43,298 nucleotides of DNA from an uncultured Mycoplasmatota bacterium (GTDB lineage Bacteria > Bacillota_I > Bacilli_A > RF39 > UBA660), in contig URIY01000009.1 in NCBI GenBank assembly GCA_900547995.1, forward strand, positions 1 through 43,298, given 5' to 3'. The notes under the pieces were generated by a model. The model was given only the letters and a program-made list of their open reading frames with translations, did no database searches and was not told the origin of the DNA. Below, piece after piece: positions 33,192-41,971 of this stretch (its first letter is position 1; every line of letters begins with the position of its first letter). The position numbers and the translations under genes were made by a program.

Positions 33192-36100
33192 TATTCCTCA
33201 TCCTCCTTAAAATCATCTTCAAATTCATCTTCAAATTCACTATCTTCTTCATAATCAGAATCAGGTTCTGAAGCAATTTCCTCTAAATCAGGTGCTTCTT
33301 CTAATTCTTGACCATTTAAGAATGAATCTTTTTCTTCTTCTTCAAGGTCTTTTAATTCAACCAATTTTCCTTCATCATTTAATACAGTAATATCAAGTCC
33401 TAAAGCCTGGAACTCTTTAATAAGTACTCTAAATGATTCTGGTATACCTGGATTTGGTATTTCTTCACCTTTAACAAGTGCTTCATATACCTTAACACGT
33501 CCAAGAACATCATCAGACTTAACAGTCATCATTTCTTGAAGAACATGAGCAGCACCATAAGCATATAATGCCCAAACTTCCATTTCTCCAAATCTTTGTC
33601 CACCAAATTGAGCTTTACCTCCAAGTGGTTGTTGTGTAACTAATGAATAAGGTCCAGTAGAACGTGCATGTAACTTATCATCAACCATGTGGTGAAGCTT
33701 AATCATATACATAACACCAACACTTATACGATTATCGAATTTTTCACCAGTTCTACCATCGTATAATACAGCCTTTCCATCTTCTGGAAGACCTGCTTCT
33801 TTTAAAGCATCAACAATTTCTTCTCTTGTTGCACTTGAGAATACTGGTGTAGCAACGTGAATATTAAGTGTTTTTGCTGCCATACCCAAATGCATTTCAA
33901 GTATTTGTCCTATATTCATACGTGATGGAACACCAAGTGGGTTAAGTAAAATATCAACTGGTCTACCATCTTCCATATATGGCATATCTTCTTCTGGTAA
34001 AATAAGGGAAATAACACCTTTGTTACCATGACGTCCAGCCATTTTATCACCAACAGAGATTTTACGTTTTTGTGCAATATATACACGTACCATCTTAAAT
34101 ACACCTGCTGATAATTCATCTGTATCTTCTTTTGTGAATATTTTTACATCATGAACAATACCCTCACCACCATGTGGAACACGAAGTGATGTATCTCTTA
34201 CCTCACGAGTTTTTTCACCAAAGATAGCATGTAATAATTTTTCCTCACTAGTAAGCTCAGCCATTCCTTTAGGAGTAACTTTACCAACTAATATATCATC
34301 ATCTTTTACCTCAGTACCAATACGAACAATACCATTCTCATCAAGATTTTTACGTGCATCTTCACCAATATTAGGTATATCTCTCGTAAATTCCTCTGGT
34401 CCTAATTTTGTATCACGACATTCAATTTGATAATCTTCAATATGGATTGAAGTATAAACATCATCTTTTACTAATCGTTCATTTAAAATAACAGCATCCT
34501 CATAGTTATAACCATCAAAGTTCATAAAAGCAACAGTTACGTTTCTACCAAGGGCCATTTCACCTTTATCAGTACTTGGTCCATCTGCAATAACTTCATC
34601 ACGAGTTACCTTATCTCCAAGTCTTACAATAGGTACTTGATGATAACATGTACCATTATTACTTCTTTCAAAGCCATTTAGATAATATGTATCGCTACCA
34701 CCAACCGTTTTAACAACTATCTTTTTAGCATCTACATAATCTACAATACCATCTGCTTTAGCAATAACAACAGCACCTGAATCTCTTGCGGCAATCGCTT
34801 CGATACCAGTTCCAACAAGCGGAGCCTCTACTTTTAGTAACGGAATTGCTTGACGTTGCATGTTTGAACCCATTAGGGCTCTTTTTCCATCATCATGTTC
34901 AAGGAATGGAATACCTTGTGTTGTAATAGATACAACTTGTTGTGGAGATACATCTGTATAATCTACTTGTGCAGGTCCTACAATCGCATTTCCTCCACGA
35001 TATCTTACATTGATACGTTCATCAATTAATTCATTATTTTCGTTAACATTAACAGTTGCTTGTGAAATATAATAATCTAATTCTTCATCAGCTGTCATAT
35101 AAACTATTTCATCTGTTAATTTTTTATTAACTACTTTACGATATGGAGTCATAATAAATCCATAATCATTTACCTTTGCATAACTTGCAAGTGATGTAAT
35201 AAGTCCAATGTTTGGTCCTTCTGGTGTTTCAATAGGACAAAGTCTACCGTAGTGACTTGGATTAACATCACGTACATCCATACCTGCTCTATCACGAGAA
35301 AGTCCACCAGGTCCTAATGAAGATAATCTTCTCTTATTTGAAAGTTCAGCAATTGGGTTTGTTTGATCCATGAATTGTGATAACTGACTACTACCAAAGA
35401 ATTCTTTAATAGCCGCAGTAAGTGGTCTAATATTAATAAGTGATTTTGGAGTTACTTCACCAATATCTTGTGTAGACATTCTATCACGAATAACTCTTTC
35501 AATACGAGAAACACCAATTCTAAATTGATTTTGCATAAGTTCTCCAACTTGACGAACACGTCTGTTAGATAAATGATCAATTTCATCATAATTACCAATA
35601 TTAGAAAGTAAATTTAAATAATAAGATACGGCTGCATAAATATCAGAAATAGTAAGTCTCTTAACATCAATTGATTGATCATTACCAATAATATTAATTA
35701 CTTTACTAGAATCAGTCTTATCATATACTTTTATAACTTGTACTTTATTATATGTATCAAGTTCATTATTAATAGGTACTTCTCTTAAACCATAGCCAGC
35801 AGCTAAAACAGTCTTTAATTGTTCTAAATTTTCTTTAGTTATAGTTGTACCTTTTTCAAATATAACTTCTCCGTCTTTAGTTATATTTTCTGCTAAAGTT
35901 AAACCAAGTAAACGGTCTACAACATTTAGTTTTTTATTAAATTTATATCTACCTACTTTAGCTAAATCATAACGGAATGAATCAAAGAATCTTGTAATTA
36001 ATTGGTTCTTTGCACTATCCAAAGTAGAAGGTTCTCCTGGACGAAGTTTTGAATGAATATCAATCAATGCTTCATCAGTATTTTTATTTGCATCCTTTTC

Positions 36101-36763
36101 AATTGTTTTAACGATATAAGAATCTTCGCCAAATAAATCAATAATATCTTGATCATTTGATAAACCTATAGCCCTTAAAAGTGTTGTAACAGGAACTTTT
36201 CTAGTACGATCAATACGTACATAAATAATATCCCTAGCATCAGTTTCAAGTTCTAGCCATGTACCTCTTGTAGGTATAATTTGTGATGCAACAACTAGTC
36301 TACCATTTTTATCAATGTTCTTTGTAAAATATACACTTGGAGAACGAACTAATTGTGATACAATAACACGTTCTGCACCATTAATAATAAATGTTCCAGC
36401 ATCAGTCATTATAGGCATATCGCCTAAATAAATTTCTTGTTCTTTTACCTCACCTGTTTCACCATTAAATAGTCTTGTCTCAACTTTTAATGGAGCAGCA
36501 TAAGTTGCATATCTTTCCTTACAACCTTTGATAGAATATCTAGGTTCTTCAAAAGAGTATTTACCAAATTCAAGTTTTAAATTTCCTGTAAAACTCTCAA
36601 CTGGAGAAATATCATTAAATACTTCTTCAATACCCTCTGTTATAAACCAATCATAAGATTTTTTTTGAATCTCTAATAGATTGTTTAGTTGGATTGCATT
36701 TTTTGTTTTTGCATAATTTCTTCTTTCACGATGGTCACCAAATTTTTCAACAGTATAAGCCAC
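33191..36763 (-). CDS. rpoB: DNA-directed RNA polymerase subunit beta
   Basis: 1190 aa, with the rifampicin-binding region GSSQLSQFMDQTNPIAEL followed by SNKRRLSSLGPGGLSRDRAG, and the GDKMAGRHGNKG motif near the active site. The residue matching E. coli His526 is Asn476 (codon 35336-35338). It starts with GTG at 36763 behind AGGGGTGA and ends in a long acidic tail. It is preceded by a promoter of its own (TTGACA/TAAAAT with 17-base spacing), so rpoBC need not depend wholly on the ribosomal transcript. Confidence 0.99.
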   Translation of the reverse strand: MAYTVEKFGDHRERRNYAKTKNAIQLNNLLEIQKKSYDWFITEGIEEVFNDISPVESFTGNLKLEFGKYSFEEPRYSIKGCKERYATYAAPLKVETRLFNGETGEVKEQEIYLGDMPIMTDAGTFIINGAERVIVSQLVRSPSVYFTKNIDKNGRLVVASQIIPTRGTWLELETDARDIIYVRIDRTRKVPVTTLLRAIGLSNDQDIIDLFGEDSYIVKTIEKDANKNTDEALIDIHSKLRPGEPSTLDSAKNQLITRFFDSFRYDLAKVGRYKFNKKLNVVDRLLGLTLAENITKDGEVIFEKGTTITKENLEQLKTVLAAGYGLREVPINNELDTYNKVQVIKVYDKTDSSKVINIIGNDQSIDVKRLTISDIYAAVSYYLNLLSNIGNYDEIDHLSNRRVRQVGELMQNQFRIGVSRIERVIRDRMSTQDIGEVTPKSLINIRPLTAAIKEFFGSSQLSQFMDQTNPIAELSNKRRLSSLGPGGLSRDRAGMDVRDVNPSHYGRLCPIETPEGPNIGLITSLASYAKVNDYGFIMTPYRKVVNKKLTDEIVYMTADEELDYYISQATVNVNENNELIDERINVRYRGGNAIVGPAQVDYTDVSPQQVVSITTQGIPFLEHDDGKRALMGSNMQRQAIPLLKVEAPLVGTGIEAIAARDSGAVVIAKADGIVDYVDAKKIVVKTVGGSDTYYLNGFERSNNGTCYHQVPIVRLGDKVTRDEVIADGPSTDKGEMALGRNVTVAFMNFDGYNYEDAVILNERLVKDDVYTSIHIEDYQIECRDTKLGPEEFTRDIPNIGEDARKNLDENGIVRIGTEVKDDDILVGKVTPKGMAELTSEEKLLHAIFGEKTREVRDTSLRVPHGGEGIVHDVKIFTKEDTDELSAGVFKMVRVYIAQKRKISVGDKMAGRHGNKGVISLILPEEDMPYMEDGRPVDILLNPLGVPSRMNIGQILEMHLGMAAKTLNIHVATPVFSSATREEIVDALKEAGLPEDGKAVLYDGRTGEKFDNRISVGVMYMIKLHHMVDDKLHARSTGPYSLVTQQPLGGKAQFGGQRFGEMEVWALYAYGAAHVLQEMMTVKSDDVLGRVKVYEALVKGEEIPNPGIPESFRVLIKEFQALGLDITVLNDEGKLVELKDLEEEEKDSFLNGQELEEAPDLEEIASEPDSDYEEDSEFEDEFEDDFKEDEE

Positions 36764-36835
36764 AATTTCACCCCTATAACTATATTATATAAAAGCATAT
36801 AAACGTATAAAAACAGTATACGCCACCAATTTATA

Positions 36836-36864
36836 ATTTTATCAAACACTTATCAAATTGTCAA
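36836..36864 (-). promoter_or_regulatory. rpoB promoter
   Basis: TTGACA (36859-36864) and TAAAAT (36836-36841) on the minus strand, 17 bases apart, overlapping the stop of the methyltransferase gene. Transcription would begin about 65 bases before the rpoB start. Confidence 0.6.
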
Positions 36865-37445
36865 TTAGTATGAACGCAAATTATAAAAAAACCTTTATTT
36901 TTTTCTACAACCTCTGCTCTATACTTATTATTTAAATCTGTAAGCATTGATTTTGCCCCTTGATTTTTATTAATAACAAACCAAAGTTCTCCTTTTTCTT
37001 TTAAATGTTCCATAGATCCAAAAATAATATTATATAATTTTTCTTTCCCTACTCTAATAGGTGGATTAGTAATTATATAATCATATTTTTTATCAACATT
37101 GTTAAAAGCATCACTTTCAAAAATAGAAACATTAACACTATTTAATTTAGCATTCTTTGTAGCAAGTTTTAAACTTCTAAGGTTAATATCAATCATATCA
37201 ACGCTAACCTCATGTGTACTTTTTAAATAAATGCCAATTGGTCCATAACCACATCCAATATCTAAAACATCACCTTGTATATAATCTGGTAATGTCTCAA
37301 GTAAAGTTCTCGTCCCAAAGTCAAGACCTTTCTTAGAAAAAACTCCATTATCAGTTATAAATGTAAATGGTTTATTTTTAATAATAACTTTCGTTTTTCT
37401 CTCTTCACTCTGAACTTTTTTATCATTTTCAAAATAATGACTCAT
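36861..37445 (-). CDS. Class I SAM methyltransferase, RsmC-like (YbxB)
   Basis: A protein with a GDVLDIGCGYGPIGIYL SAM-binding motif near residues 57-73 and TNPPIR as the catalytic NPPI (N-x-P-P) region that marks rRNA guanine-N2 methyltransferases. The rplL-methyltransferase-rpoB position is the standard site of ybxB in Bacillota. Its substrate is probably rRNA, but no target is shown. I start at ATG 37445 (MSHYF...) with AAGG upstream; an in-frame TTG at 37457 overlaps that site. It ends in TGA. Confidence 0.85.
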   Translation of the reverse strand: MSHYFENDKKVQSEERKTKVIIKNKPFTFITDNGVFSKKGLDFGTRTLLETLPDYIQGDVLDIGCGYGPIGIYLKSTHEVSVDMIDINLRSLKLATKNAKLNSVNVSIFESDAFNNVDKKYDYIITNPPIRVGKEKLYNIIFGSMEHLKEKGELWFVINKNQGAKSMLTDLNNKYRAEVVEKNKGFFIICVHTN

Positions 37446-37481
37446 ATTAACCTTCAATTCTAATCTTTTTTATACAAATAT

Positions 37482-37527
37482 ATAAAAACGGTTAAAGCCC
37501 ATACTAATTTTTCTATTAGTATAGGCT
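37482..37527 (-). terminator. Weak terminator between rplL and the methyltransferase
   Basis: Arms near AGCCTATACTAAT/ATTAGTATGGGCT on the minus strand with an interrupted TTAACCGTTTTTATA tail. Incomplete termination here is the usual way to make more ribosomal protein than RNA polymerase. Confidence 0.55.
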
Positions 37528-37547
37528 AAACATATATTAAACCGTAA

Positions 37548-37916
37548 TTATTTTAATTCAATTGTAGCGCCTGCTTCTTCAAATTTAGCTTTCATTTCGT
37601 TAGCTTCATCTGTAGAAACATTTTCTTTGATAACTCCACCATTATCAGCGATAGCTTTAGATTCTCCTAAACCTAATCCTGTAATTTCTTTGATTAATTT
37701 GATAACAGCAAGTTTGTTAGCACCAGCAGCTTTAAGTGTTACGTTAACACTGCTTGGTCCTTCTTCAACAGCTCCAGCAACAGGTGCAGCAGCAACTGCA
37801 ACAGCACTTGGATCTACGCCAAATTCCTCTTTCATTGCATCTACTAATTCTTTAACTTCAAGAATAGTCATTTCTTTAATTGAATCAATAATTTCTTTTG
37901 TACTTAATTTTGCCAT
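37548..37916 (-). CDS. rplL: Ribosomal protein L7/L12
   Basis: Forms the flexible stalk dimers on the large subunit that recruit translation GTPases. The 122-aa protein has an N-terminal dimerisation helix, an Ala/Val hinge (VAVAAAPVAGAV, about 38-49), and the C-terminal domain with GANKLAVIKLIKEITGLGL and a GESKAIADNGGVI helix. It follows rplJ by 19 bases. Confidence 0.98.
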   Translation of the reverse strand: MAKLSTKEIIDSIKEMTILEVKELVDAMKEEFGVDPSAVAVAAAPVAGAVEEGPSSVNVTLKAAGANKLAVIKLIKEITGLGLGESKAIADNGGVIKENVSTDEANEMKAKFEEAGATIELK

Positions 37917-37935
37917 TTTATATTCCTCCCTTTAA

Positions 37936-38430
37936 TTAATTATTTTCTAAATTTTGACTATGTAAGTCAAGACAAATTGCAAAATCTTTAACAGTTTGCA
38001 TTAAGCCACCAGCAAGCATAGTAAGTAATTGTTCTCTTGATGGTATATTTGCAAGTGTATTTAACATTGCTTGATCAGCAACAGTTCCATCAACAAATCC
38101 AATTTTCATTTCAAGTTTTTTTGTTTTATTTGCAAAATCATTTAAAACTTTAATTGGAGCAATTGCATCAGTACCAAAAGCTAACGCTTTAGGTCCTTGT
38201 AATTCTGTATCGAAATCAATTTTTAATTCATCCATTGCTCTCTTAGCAAGTGTATTTTTATAAATTTTGAAATCAGAACCATTTTTTCTTAACTCTTTTC
38301 TAAGTTCATTAGTTTCAGAAACTGTAAGTCCTTGGTTTTCAAATAATACAACGCATGATGAATTCTTTGTTTTTTCAATAATTTCTTCAACAGTTTGTTG
38401 TTTTCTTTCGATTATTTTCTTATTTGCCAT
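37936..38430 (-). CDS. rplJ: Ribosomal protein L10
   Basis: Binds 23S rRNA and carries L7/L12 dimers at its C-terminal helix. 164 aa from ATG 38430, close to the family norm; AGGAGGTG stands directly before it, so the upstream in-frame ATG at 38445 is within the ribosome-binding site. The leader contains an L10-binding structure, implying autoregulation of rplJL. Confidence 0.96.
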   Translation of the reverse strand: MANKKIIERKQQTVEEIIEKTKNSSCVVLFENQGLTVSETNELRKELRKNGSDFKIYKNTLAKRAMDELKIDFDTELQGPKALAFGTDAIAPIKVLNDFANKTKKLEMKIGFVDGTVADQAMLNTLANIPSREQLLTMLAGGLMQTVKDFAICLDLHSQNLENN

Positions 38431-38461
38431 GTTACACCTCCTCATTTTCTAGTGCTACTTG

Positions 38462-38580
38462 TAAAAAAAGTTCCCACAAATAATGCGTAGGAACTCTCAA
38501 AAAACTTATATCAATAAGTTCCTCGGTAGGAAATTTAAGCTTTCGCTCCTACTGTCTACGGCACTATATATTTCTTTCAA
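38462..38580 (-). promoter_or_regulatory. L10 autoregulatory leader with two terminator-like hairpins
   Basis: The transcript before rplJ has GTAGACAGTAGGAGCGAAAGC and CCTACCGAGG, the kink-turn-like L10 binding fold known from Bacillota L10 leaders (the core is at about 38521-38559). Downstream are two hairpins with T tracts: AACTTAT/ATAAGTT (T run near 38498-38503) and AGTTCC/GGAACT (38469-38495) before seven T. L10 binding could therefore alter termination. Confidence 0.75.
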
Positions 38581-38606
38581 ACAAATTCATTATAACATAA
38601 TATTAA

Positions 38607-39302
38607 TTAAATGTCAAAACTATTTGAATCTATTTTTACTCCTGGGCCCATTGTTGTTGAAACAGAAATGTTTTTAACGTATTTTCCTTTAACAACTGCT
38701 GGTTTTGATTTTAATATAAGTGAAACAAAAGCATCTAAGTTTTCGATTAATTTTTCATTATCGAATGATACTTTTCCTATGATAGCATGAACATTTCCAT
38801 AACTATCTGTACGATATTCAACACGTCCTTTTTTAACTTCAGCAACTGCTTTAGCAGTATCTGTAGTTACAGTACCAGTCTTAGGGTTTGGCATTAAACC
38901 TTTAGGTCCTAATATTTTACCAATTTTACCTAATGCAGGCATCATATCTGGTGTAGCTATCATAACATCAAAACCAAACCAATTCTCTTTTTCGATTTTT
39001 TCAAGCATATCAGCATCACCTACAAAATCAGCACCAGCTTCTTTTGCAGCCTTAGCTGCATCTCCCTTAGCAATTACTAATACAGTTTTAGTTTTACCAG
39101 TACCATTAGGTAATACTAAAGCTCCTCTTAATTGTTGGTCTGCTTTTTTTGTATCAAGATTTAATCTCATAGCAATTTCAACAGAAGCATCAAACTTCGT
39201 TGTACTTGTCTTTTTAACTAAATCAATTGCTTCTTCTTTAGTATAAAGTTTGTTTCTTTCTACTAAAGCACTAGCAGCAGTATATTTTTTACTTTTATTC
39301 AT
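38607..39302 (-). CDS. rplA: Ribosomal protein L1
   Basis: Builds the L1 stalk of the large subunit that moves deacylated tRNA to the E site, and represses its own mRNA. 231 aa, with NPKTGTVT and a preceding LGPKGLMP motif characteristic of L1. CTCC-complementary GGAGGA precedes the ATG. A 23S-mimic hairpin is immediately upstream. Confidence 0.97.
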   Translation of the reverse strand: MNKSKKYTAASALVERNKLYTKEEAIDLVKKTSTTKFDASVEIAMRLNLDTKKADQQLRGALVLPNGTGKTKTVLVIAKGDAAKAAKEAGADFVGDADMLEKIEKENWFGFDVMIATPDMMPALGKIGKILGPKGLMPNPKTGTVTTDTAKAVAEVKKGRVEYRTDSYGNVHAIIGKVSFDNEKLIENLDAFVSLILKSKPAVVKGKYVKNISVSTTMGPGVKIDSNSFDI

Positions 39303-39313
39303 ATTTTCCTCCT

Positions 39314-39350
39314 TGTGGTATATTAGCGGAAGCGCATTATTCCTCCCACA
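39314..39350 (-). promoter_or_regulatory. L1-binding hairpin upstream of rplA
   Basis: On the minus strand TGTGGGAGG and TATACCACA close a helix with a GCG-CTTC-CGC cap. GUGGGAG opposite AxUACCAC is the sequence of the L1-binding helix region in 23S rRNA, so this is a likely L1 operator. Confidence 0.7.
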
Positions 39351-39383
39351 TAGGTTAAACCTATATGTATATTTTATTAATTA

Positions 39384-39809
39384 TTATTCTTCTACTTGAA
39401 CACCCATGTTGGCTGCTGTACCTTCAACAGTCTTCATAGCTGCTTCAACATCATAACAATTTAAATCAGGTAATTTAATTTCTGCGATTTCTTTAACTTG
39501 TTCTTTTGTTAATTTCCCAATAACTTCATTCTTACCTTTAGTTGAACCTTTTTGAACTTTAGCAGTTTTCTTAATTAAGAATGCAGTTGGCGGAGTTTTA
39601 ATTACAAATGTGAAAGTTCTGTCTTCATAAACAGTAATTTCAACTGGTAATATATCTCCTATTTTATCTTTAGTTGCATCATTATATTTAGTACAAAATT
39701 CTCCTAAATTAATACCTGCAGGTCCTAACATTGTTCCAACTGGTGGAGCTGGTGTAGCTTTTCCAGCAGGAAGTTGTAACTTTAATTGTTTAGTTATTTT
39801 TTTAGCCAC
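39384..39809 (-). CDS. rplK: Ribosomal protein L11
   Basis: Part of the GTPase-associated centre. Starting at GTG 39809, which follows GGAGG by 8 bases, gives 141 aa, the exact family length; an upstream GTG (39818) lies in the site. LQLPAGKATPAPPVGTMLG near the N-terminus is the signature thiostrepton-binding proline segment. A leader with an L1-like binding site lies upstream. Confidence 0.97.
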   Translation of the reverse strand: MAKKITKQLKLQLPAGKATPAPPVGTMLGPAGINLGEFCTKYNDATKDKIGDILPVEITVYEDRTFTFVIKTPPTAFLIKKTAKVQKGSTKGKNEVIGKLTKEQVKEIAEIKLPDLNCYDVEAAMKTVEGTAANMGVQVEE

Positions 39810-39838
39810 GAAAAACACCTCCTATATTTTTTTTCGCG

Positions 39839-39879
39839 AGTGGTCCATTCGCTTTTAATTTTTTTATAATGCTCCCACT
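39839..39879 (-). promoter_or_regulatory. Second L1-binding-like hairpin, upstream of rplK
   Basis: AAGTGGGAG and GGACCACT close a helix on the minus strand just before the rplK ribosome-binding site. It shares GTGGGAG and ACCAC with the rplA hairpin and with 23S rRNA; the interior is longer and AT-rich. Confidence 0.55.
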
Positions 39880-39951
39880 TAAAAATCTATATTTAACAAA
39901 TATAGCAACACAATAATAGCACATATCACTTTATTTGTAAATATCCAAGCC

Positions 39952-40485
39952 TTAAATTCTCTCAATTTCTGTTAATGGTAATTCAACAGTTGTTTCTTGA
40001 CCAAATAAATCAAGAGCAATTTCTACCTTTTGAGTAGTCTTATCAATATTTTTAACTTTACCAACCATAGATGCAAATGGTCCGCTAATTACTTTAACAG
40101 CATCATCTACATTTAAATTATTACCAATTTCAAGTCTAGATATACCCATACTTCCTAGTATCTTATCTACCTCGGCTGGTGTTAATGGAAATGGTTTAGC
40201 ACCCTTTCCTGATGATCCAATAAATCCTGTTACACCTGGTGTATTACGAACAATAAACCATGCTTCATCACTCATAACCATTTCAACAAGTATGTATCCA
40301 GGGAACATTTTTTTTGTTCTCTCTTTTTGTTTTCCATCTTTGATTTCAATTTCTTTTTGTTCAGGAACGACAACTCTATATATATAGTCTTCCATTCCCA
40401 TTGAACTTGCACGCATTTCTAGTTTTTCTTTTACTTTATTCTCATGTCCAGAATATGTATTAACAACATACCATTCTTTTTGCAT
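39952..40485 (-). CDS. nusG: Transcription termination/antitermination factor NusG
   Basis: Links RNA polymerase to Rho or the ribosome. 177 aa: the N-terminal NGN domain begins KEWYVVNTYSGHENKVKEKL; the linker is near PLTPAEVDKIL; the C-terminal KOW domain has VKVISGPFASMVGKVKNID and VELPLTEI. Stop of secE and start of nusG are adjacent and overlap by one base. Confidence 0.97.
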   Translation of the reverse strand: MQKEWYVVNTYSGHENKVKEKLEMRASSMGMEDYIYRVVVPEQKEIEIKDGKQKERTKKMFPGYILVEMVMSDEAWFIVRNTPGVTGFIGSSGKGAKPFPLTPAEVDKILGSMGISRLEIGNNLNVDDAVKVISGPFASMVGKVKNIDKTTQKVEIALDLFGQETTVELPLTEIERI

Positions 40486-40676
40486 TATCTATTCACCAAC
40501 ATCTTTAATCCAGCTAGAATTGCGTCTGATGCTATAAAGAATATTGCAAAGAAAACTACGAATGAAATTGTTGCCACAGAATATTTAATCATATCCTTTT
40601 TACTAGGCCATTTTACTTTTTTTGTTTCTTTCTTGATTTCTACAAGAGAATCATGAATTTTACTCATTCTTTCCAC
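40485..40676 (-). CDS. secE: Preprotein translocase subunit SecE
   Basis: The 63-aa single-helix SecE of Gram-positive bacteria. The amphipathic stretch with VEIKKETKKVKWPSKKDMIK contains the conserved WP; a single membrane helix (VATISFVVFFAIFFIASDAI) follows. The usual rpmG gene is not seen before it. The leader is about 50 bases and holds a small hairpin. Confidence 0.95.
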   Translation of the reverse strand: MERMSKIHDSLVEIKKETKKVKWPSKKDMIKYSVATISFVVFFAIFFIASDAILAGLKMLVNR

Positions 40677-40697
40677 CTACTTTATTATTTTCTTTCA

Positions 40698-40756
40698 AAT
40701 AAAAAACACTTTTAAGTGCTGATATAAATATAGCACATATTTATTATTATTGTCAA
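40698..40756 (-). promoter_or_regulatory. secE-nusG promoter and leader hairpin
   Basis: TTGACA (40751-40756) and TATATT (40727-40732) on the minus strand, 18 bases apart. Just after the start, CACT-TAAA-AGTG is followed by six T (around 40698-40720), which could act as a weak attenuator. Confidence 0.55.
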
Positions 40757-40908
40757 TATTGCATGATATATTTTATGTCAAAATAAATTATTACATAATG
40801 CTTGATGAAAAAATAATATAAACTATATCTATATTATATTTTATATCAATCTAAATATAACAAAAAAATATTATAATCACGATATGTAACTATAATATTC
40901 CTTATTAT

Positions 40909-41142
40909 TTACCTGTTTCTTCTTATTTCTGCTTTAATTGTATTAGAAGAATTAGTACCTTTAATGCTACTTACAAATTCGTTATATATAGGATCTTTTA
41001 AAGCCTCTTCCTTTGTAATAACACCACTATTAATTAAATTACAAAGTATCAAGACTCTATTTGTCTTATTAGATTCATTTACGCTTCTTTGTAAATCATG
41101 AATTGCTTGCTTTAAATAACCAATTGTTGAACTATCTACCAT
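40909..41142 (-). CDS. Small soluble protein of unknown function
   Basis: 77 aa, mostly helical (YLKQAIHDLQRSVNESNKT; KEEALKDPIYNEFVSSIK). No membrane segment and no known motif. AAGGGGGT stands 6 bases before the ATG, so translation is likely. It is in the same direction as secE but 230 bases upstream, behind the secE promoter, so probably separate. Divergent from the 41248 gene. Confidence 0.6.
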   Translation of the reverse strand: MVDSSTIGYLKQAIHDLQRSVNESNKTNRVLILCNLINSGVITKEEALKDPIYNEFVSSIKGTNSSNTIKAEIRRNR

Positions 41143-41247
41143 AATAATACCCCCTTAAGTGCCTCATATACTAACACATTAAAGAACGTTTGTAAAGTCT
41201 TTTATTATTTATCCTATATATTTCATATATTTATTTAGGTGAGTTTA

Positions 41248-41955
41248 ATGAAAAAAATATATATAACTATAATTATTATGCTTATATTAATCATTCTTTG
41301 TTTATGTTATTTTTATAAAAATAAAAGTTATCTAAAATACACAACAGTAAATGTTAACTTAGATAAAGAGAATAAAATTAGTTCTATCGATGATGACCAT
41401 AAAAATATTGTTAAAGTATATTTTCCTATTACTAATTATCCAAAATTAGATCAAAAAGTAGAAAAAGAAATTGAAAAATGTGTAAAAGAATTTAAAGATG
41501 GAATAACTAATTACTCCATTCAAAGAGATATTTATTATACATTATATATTAATTATGATAGATATGATTATAAAAACTATATTTCTATTGTACTTAATAT
41601 TGAAACATTCTTAGGTGGAGCACACCCAGACCACATTATCAAAACAATTGTTTTTGATAAAGATAAGAATAAAATTATAACGATCGATGATTTAATAACG
41701 GAAAACAAAAATATTTTAAATGAATTATCTGATATTTCTAGAGAAAAATTAAGAGAAAATGAAAAATTTAGTAATAGCCAGTTTAATCTAGATATGTTTA
41801 ACGATGGTACAAAACCCATTCATGATAACTATACTAACTTTGCTTTTACTGATAAAGGATTAAAACTATATTTTAGTTATTATCAAATTGCCCCATATTA
41901 TTATGGTTCTACTAGTATTATTATTCCATATAAAGATTTAAAATTAAAAGAGTGA
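41248..41955 (+). CDS. Membrane-anchored DUF3298-type extracytoplasmic protein
   Basis: The 235-aa product has an N-terminal membrane anchor (YITIIIMLILIILCLCYFY, about 4-22) and an extracellular domain. FLGGAHPDHIIKTIVFD and the ITIDDLI that follows are typical of DUF3298 domains, seen in RsiV-like and PdaC-like proteins. A region DUF4163-like precedes it. Specific function is unknown; lysozyme or cell-wall sensing is known for relatives. I start at ATG 41248 behind AGGTGAG; GTG 41239 is within that site. Confidence 0.75.
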   Translation: MKKIYITIIIMLILIILCLCYFYKNKSYLKYTTVNVNLDKENKISSIDDDHKNIVKVYFPITNYPKLDQKVEKEIEKCVKEFKDGITNYSIQRDIYYTLYINYDRYDYKNYISIVLNIETFLGGAHPDHIIKTIVFDKDKNKIITIDDLITENKNILNELSDISREKLRENEKFSNSQFNLDMFNDGTKPIHDNYTNFAFTDKGLKLYFSYYQIAPYYYGSTSIIIPYKDLKLKE

Positions 41956-41971
41956 TTATTTGTCACTCTTT
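41947..41971. terminator. Bidirectional terminator
   Basis: AAAGAGTGA/TCACTCTTT (9-bp arms) around TTATTTG, between convergent genes, overlapping both stop codons. Confidence 0.8.
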
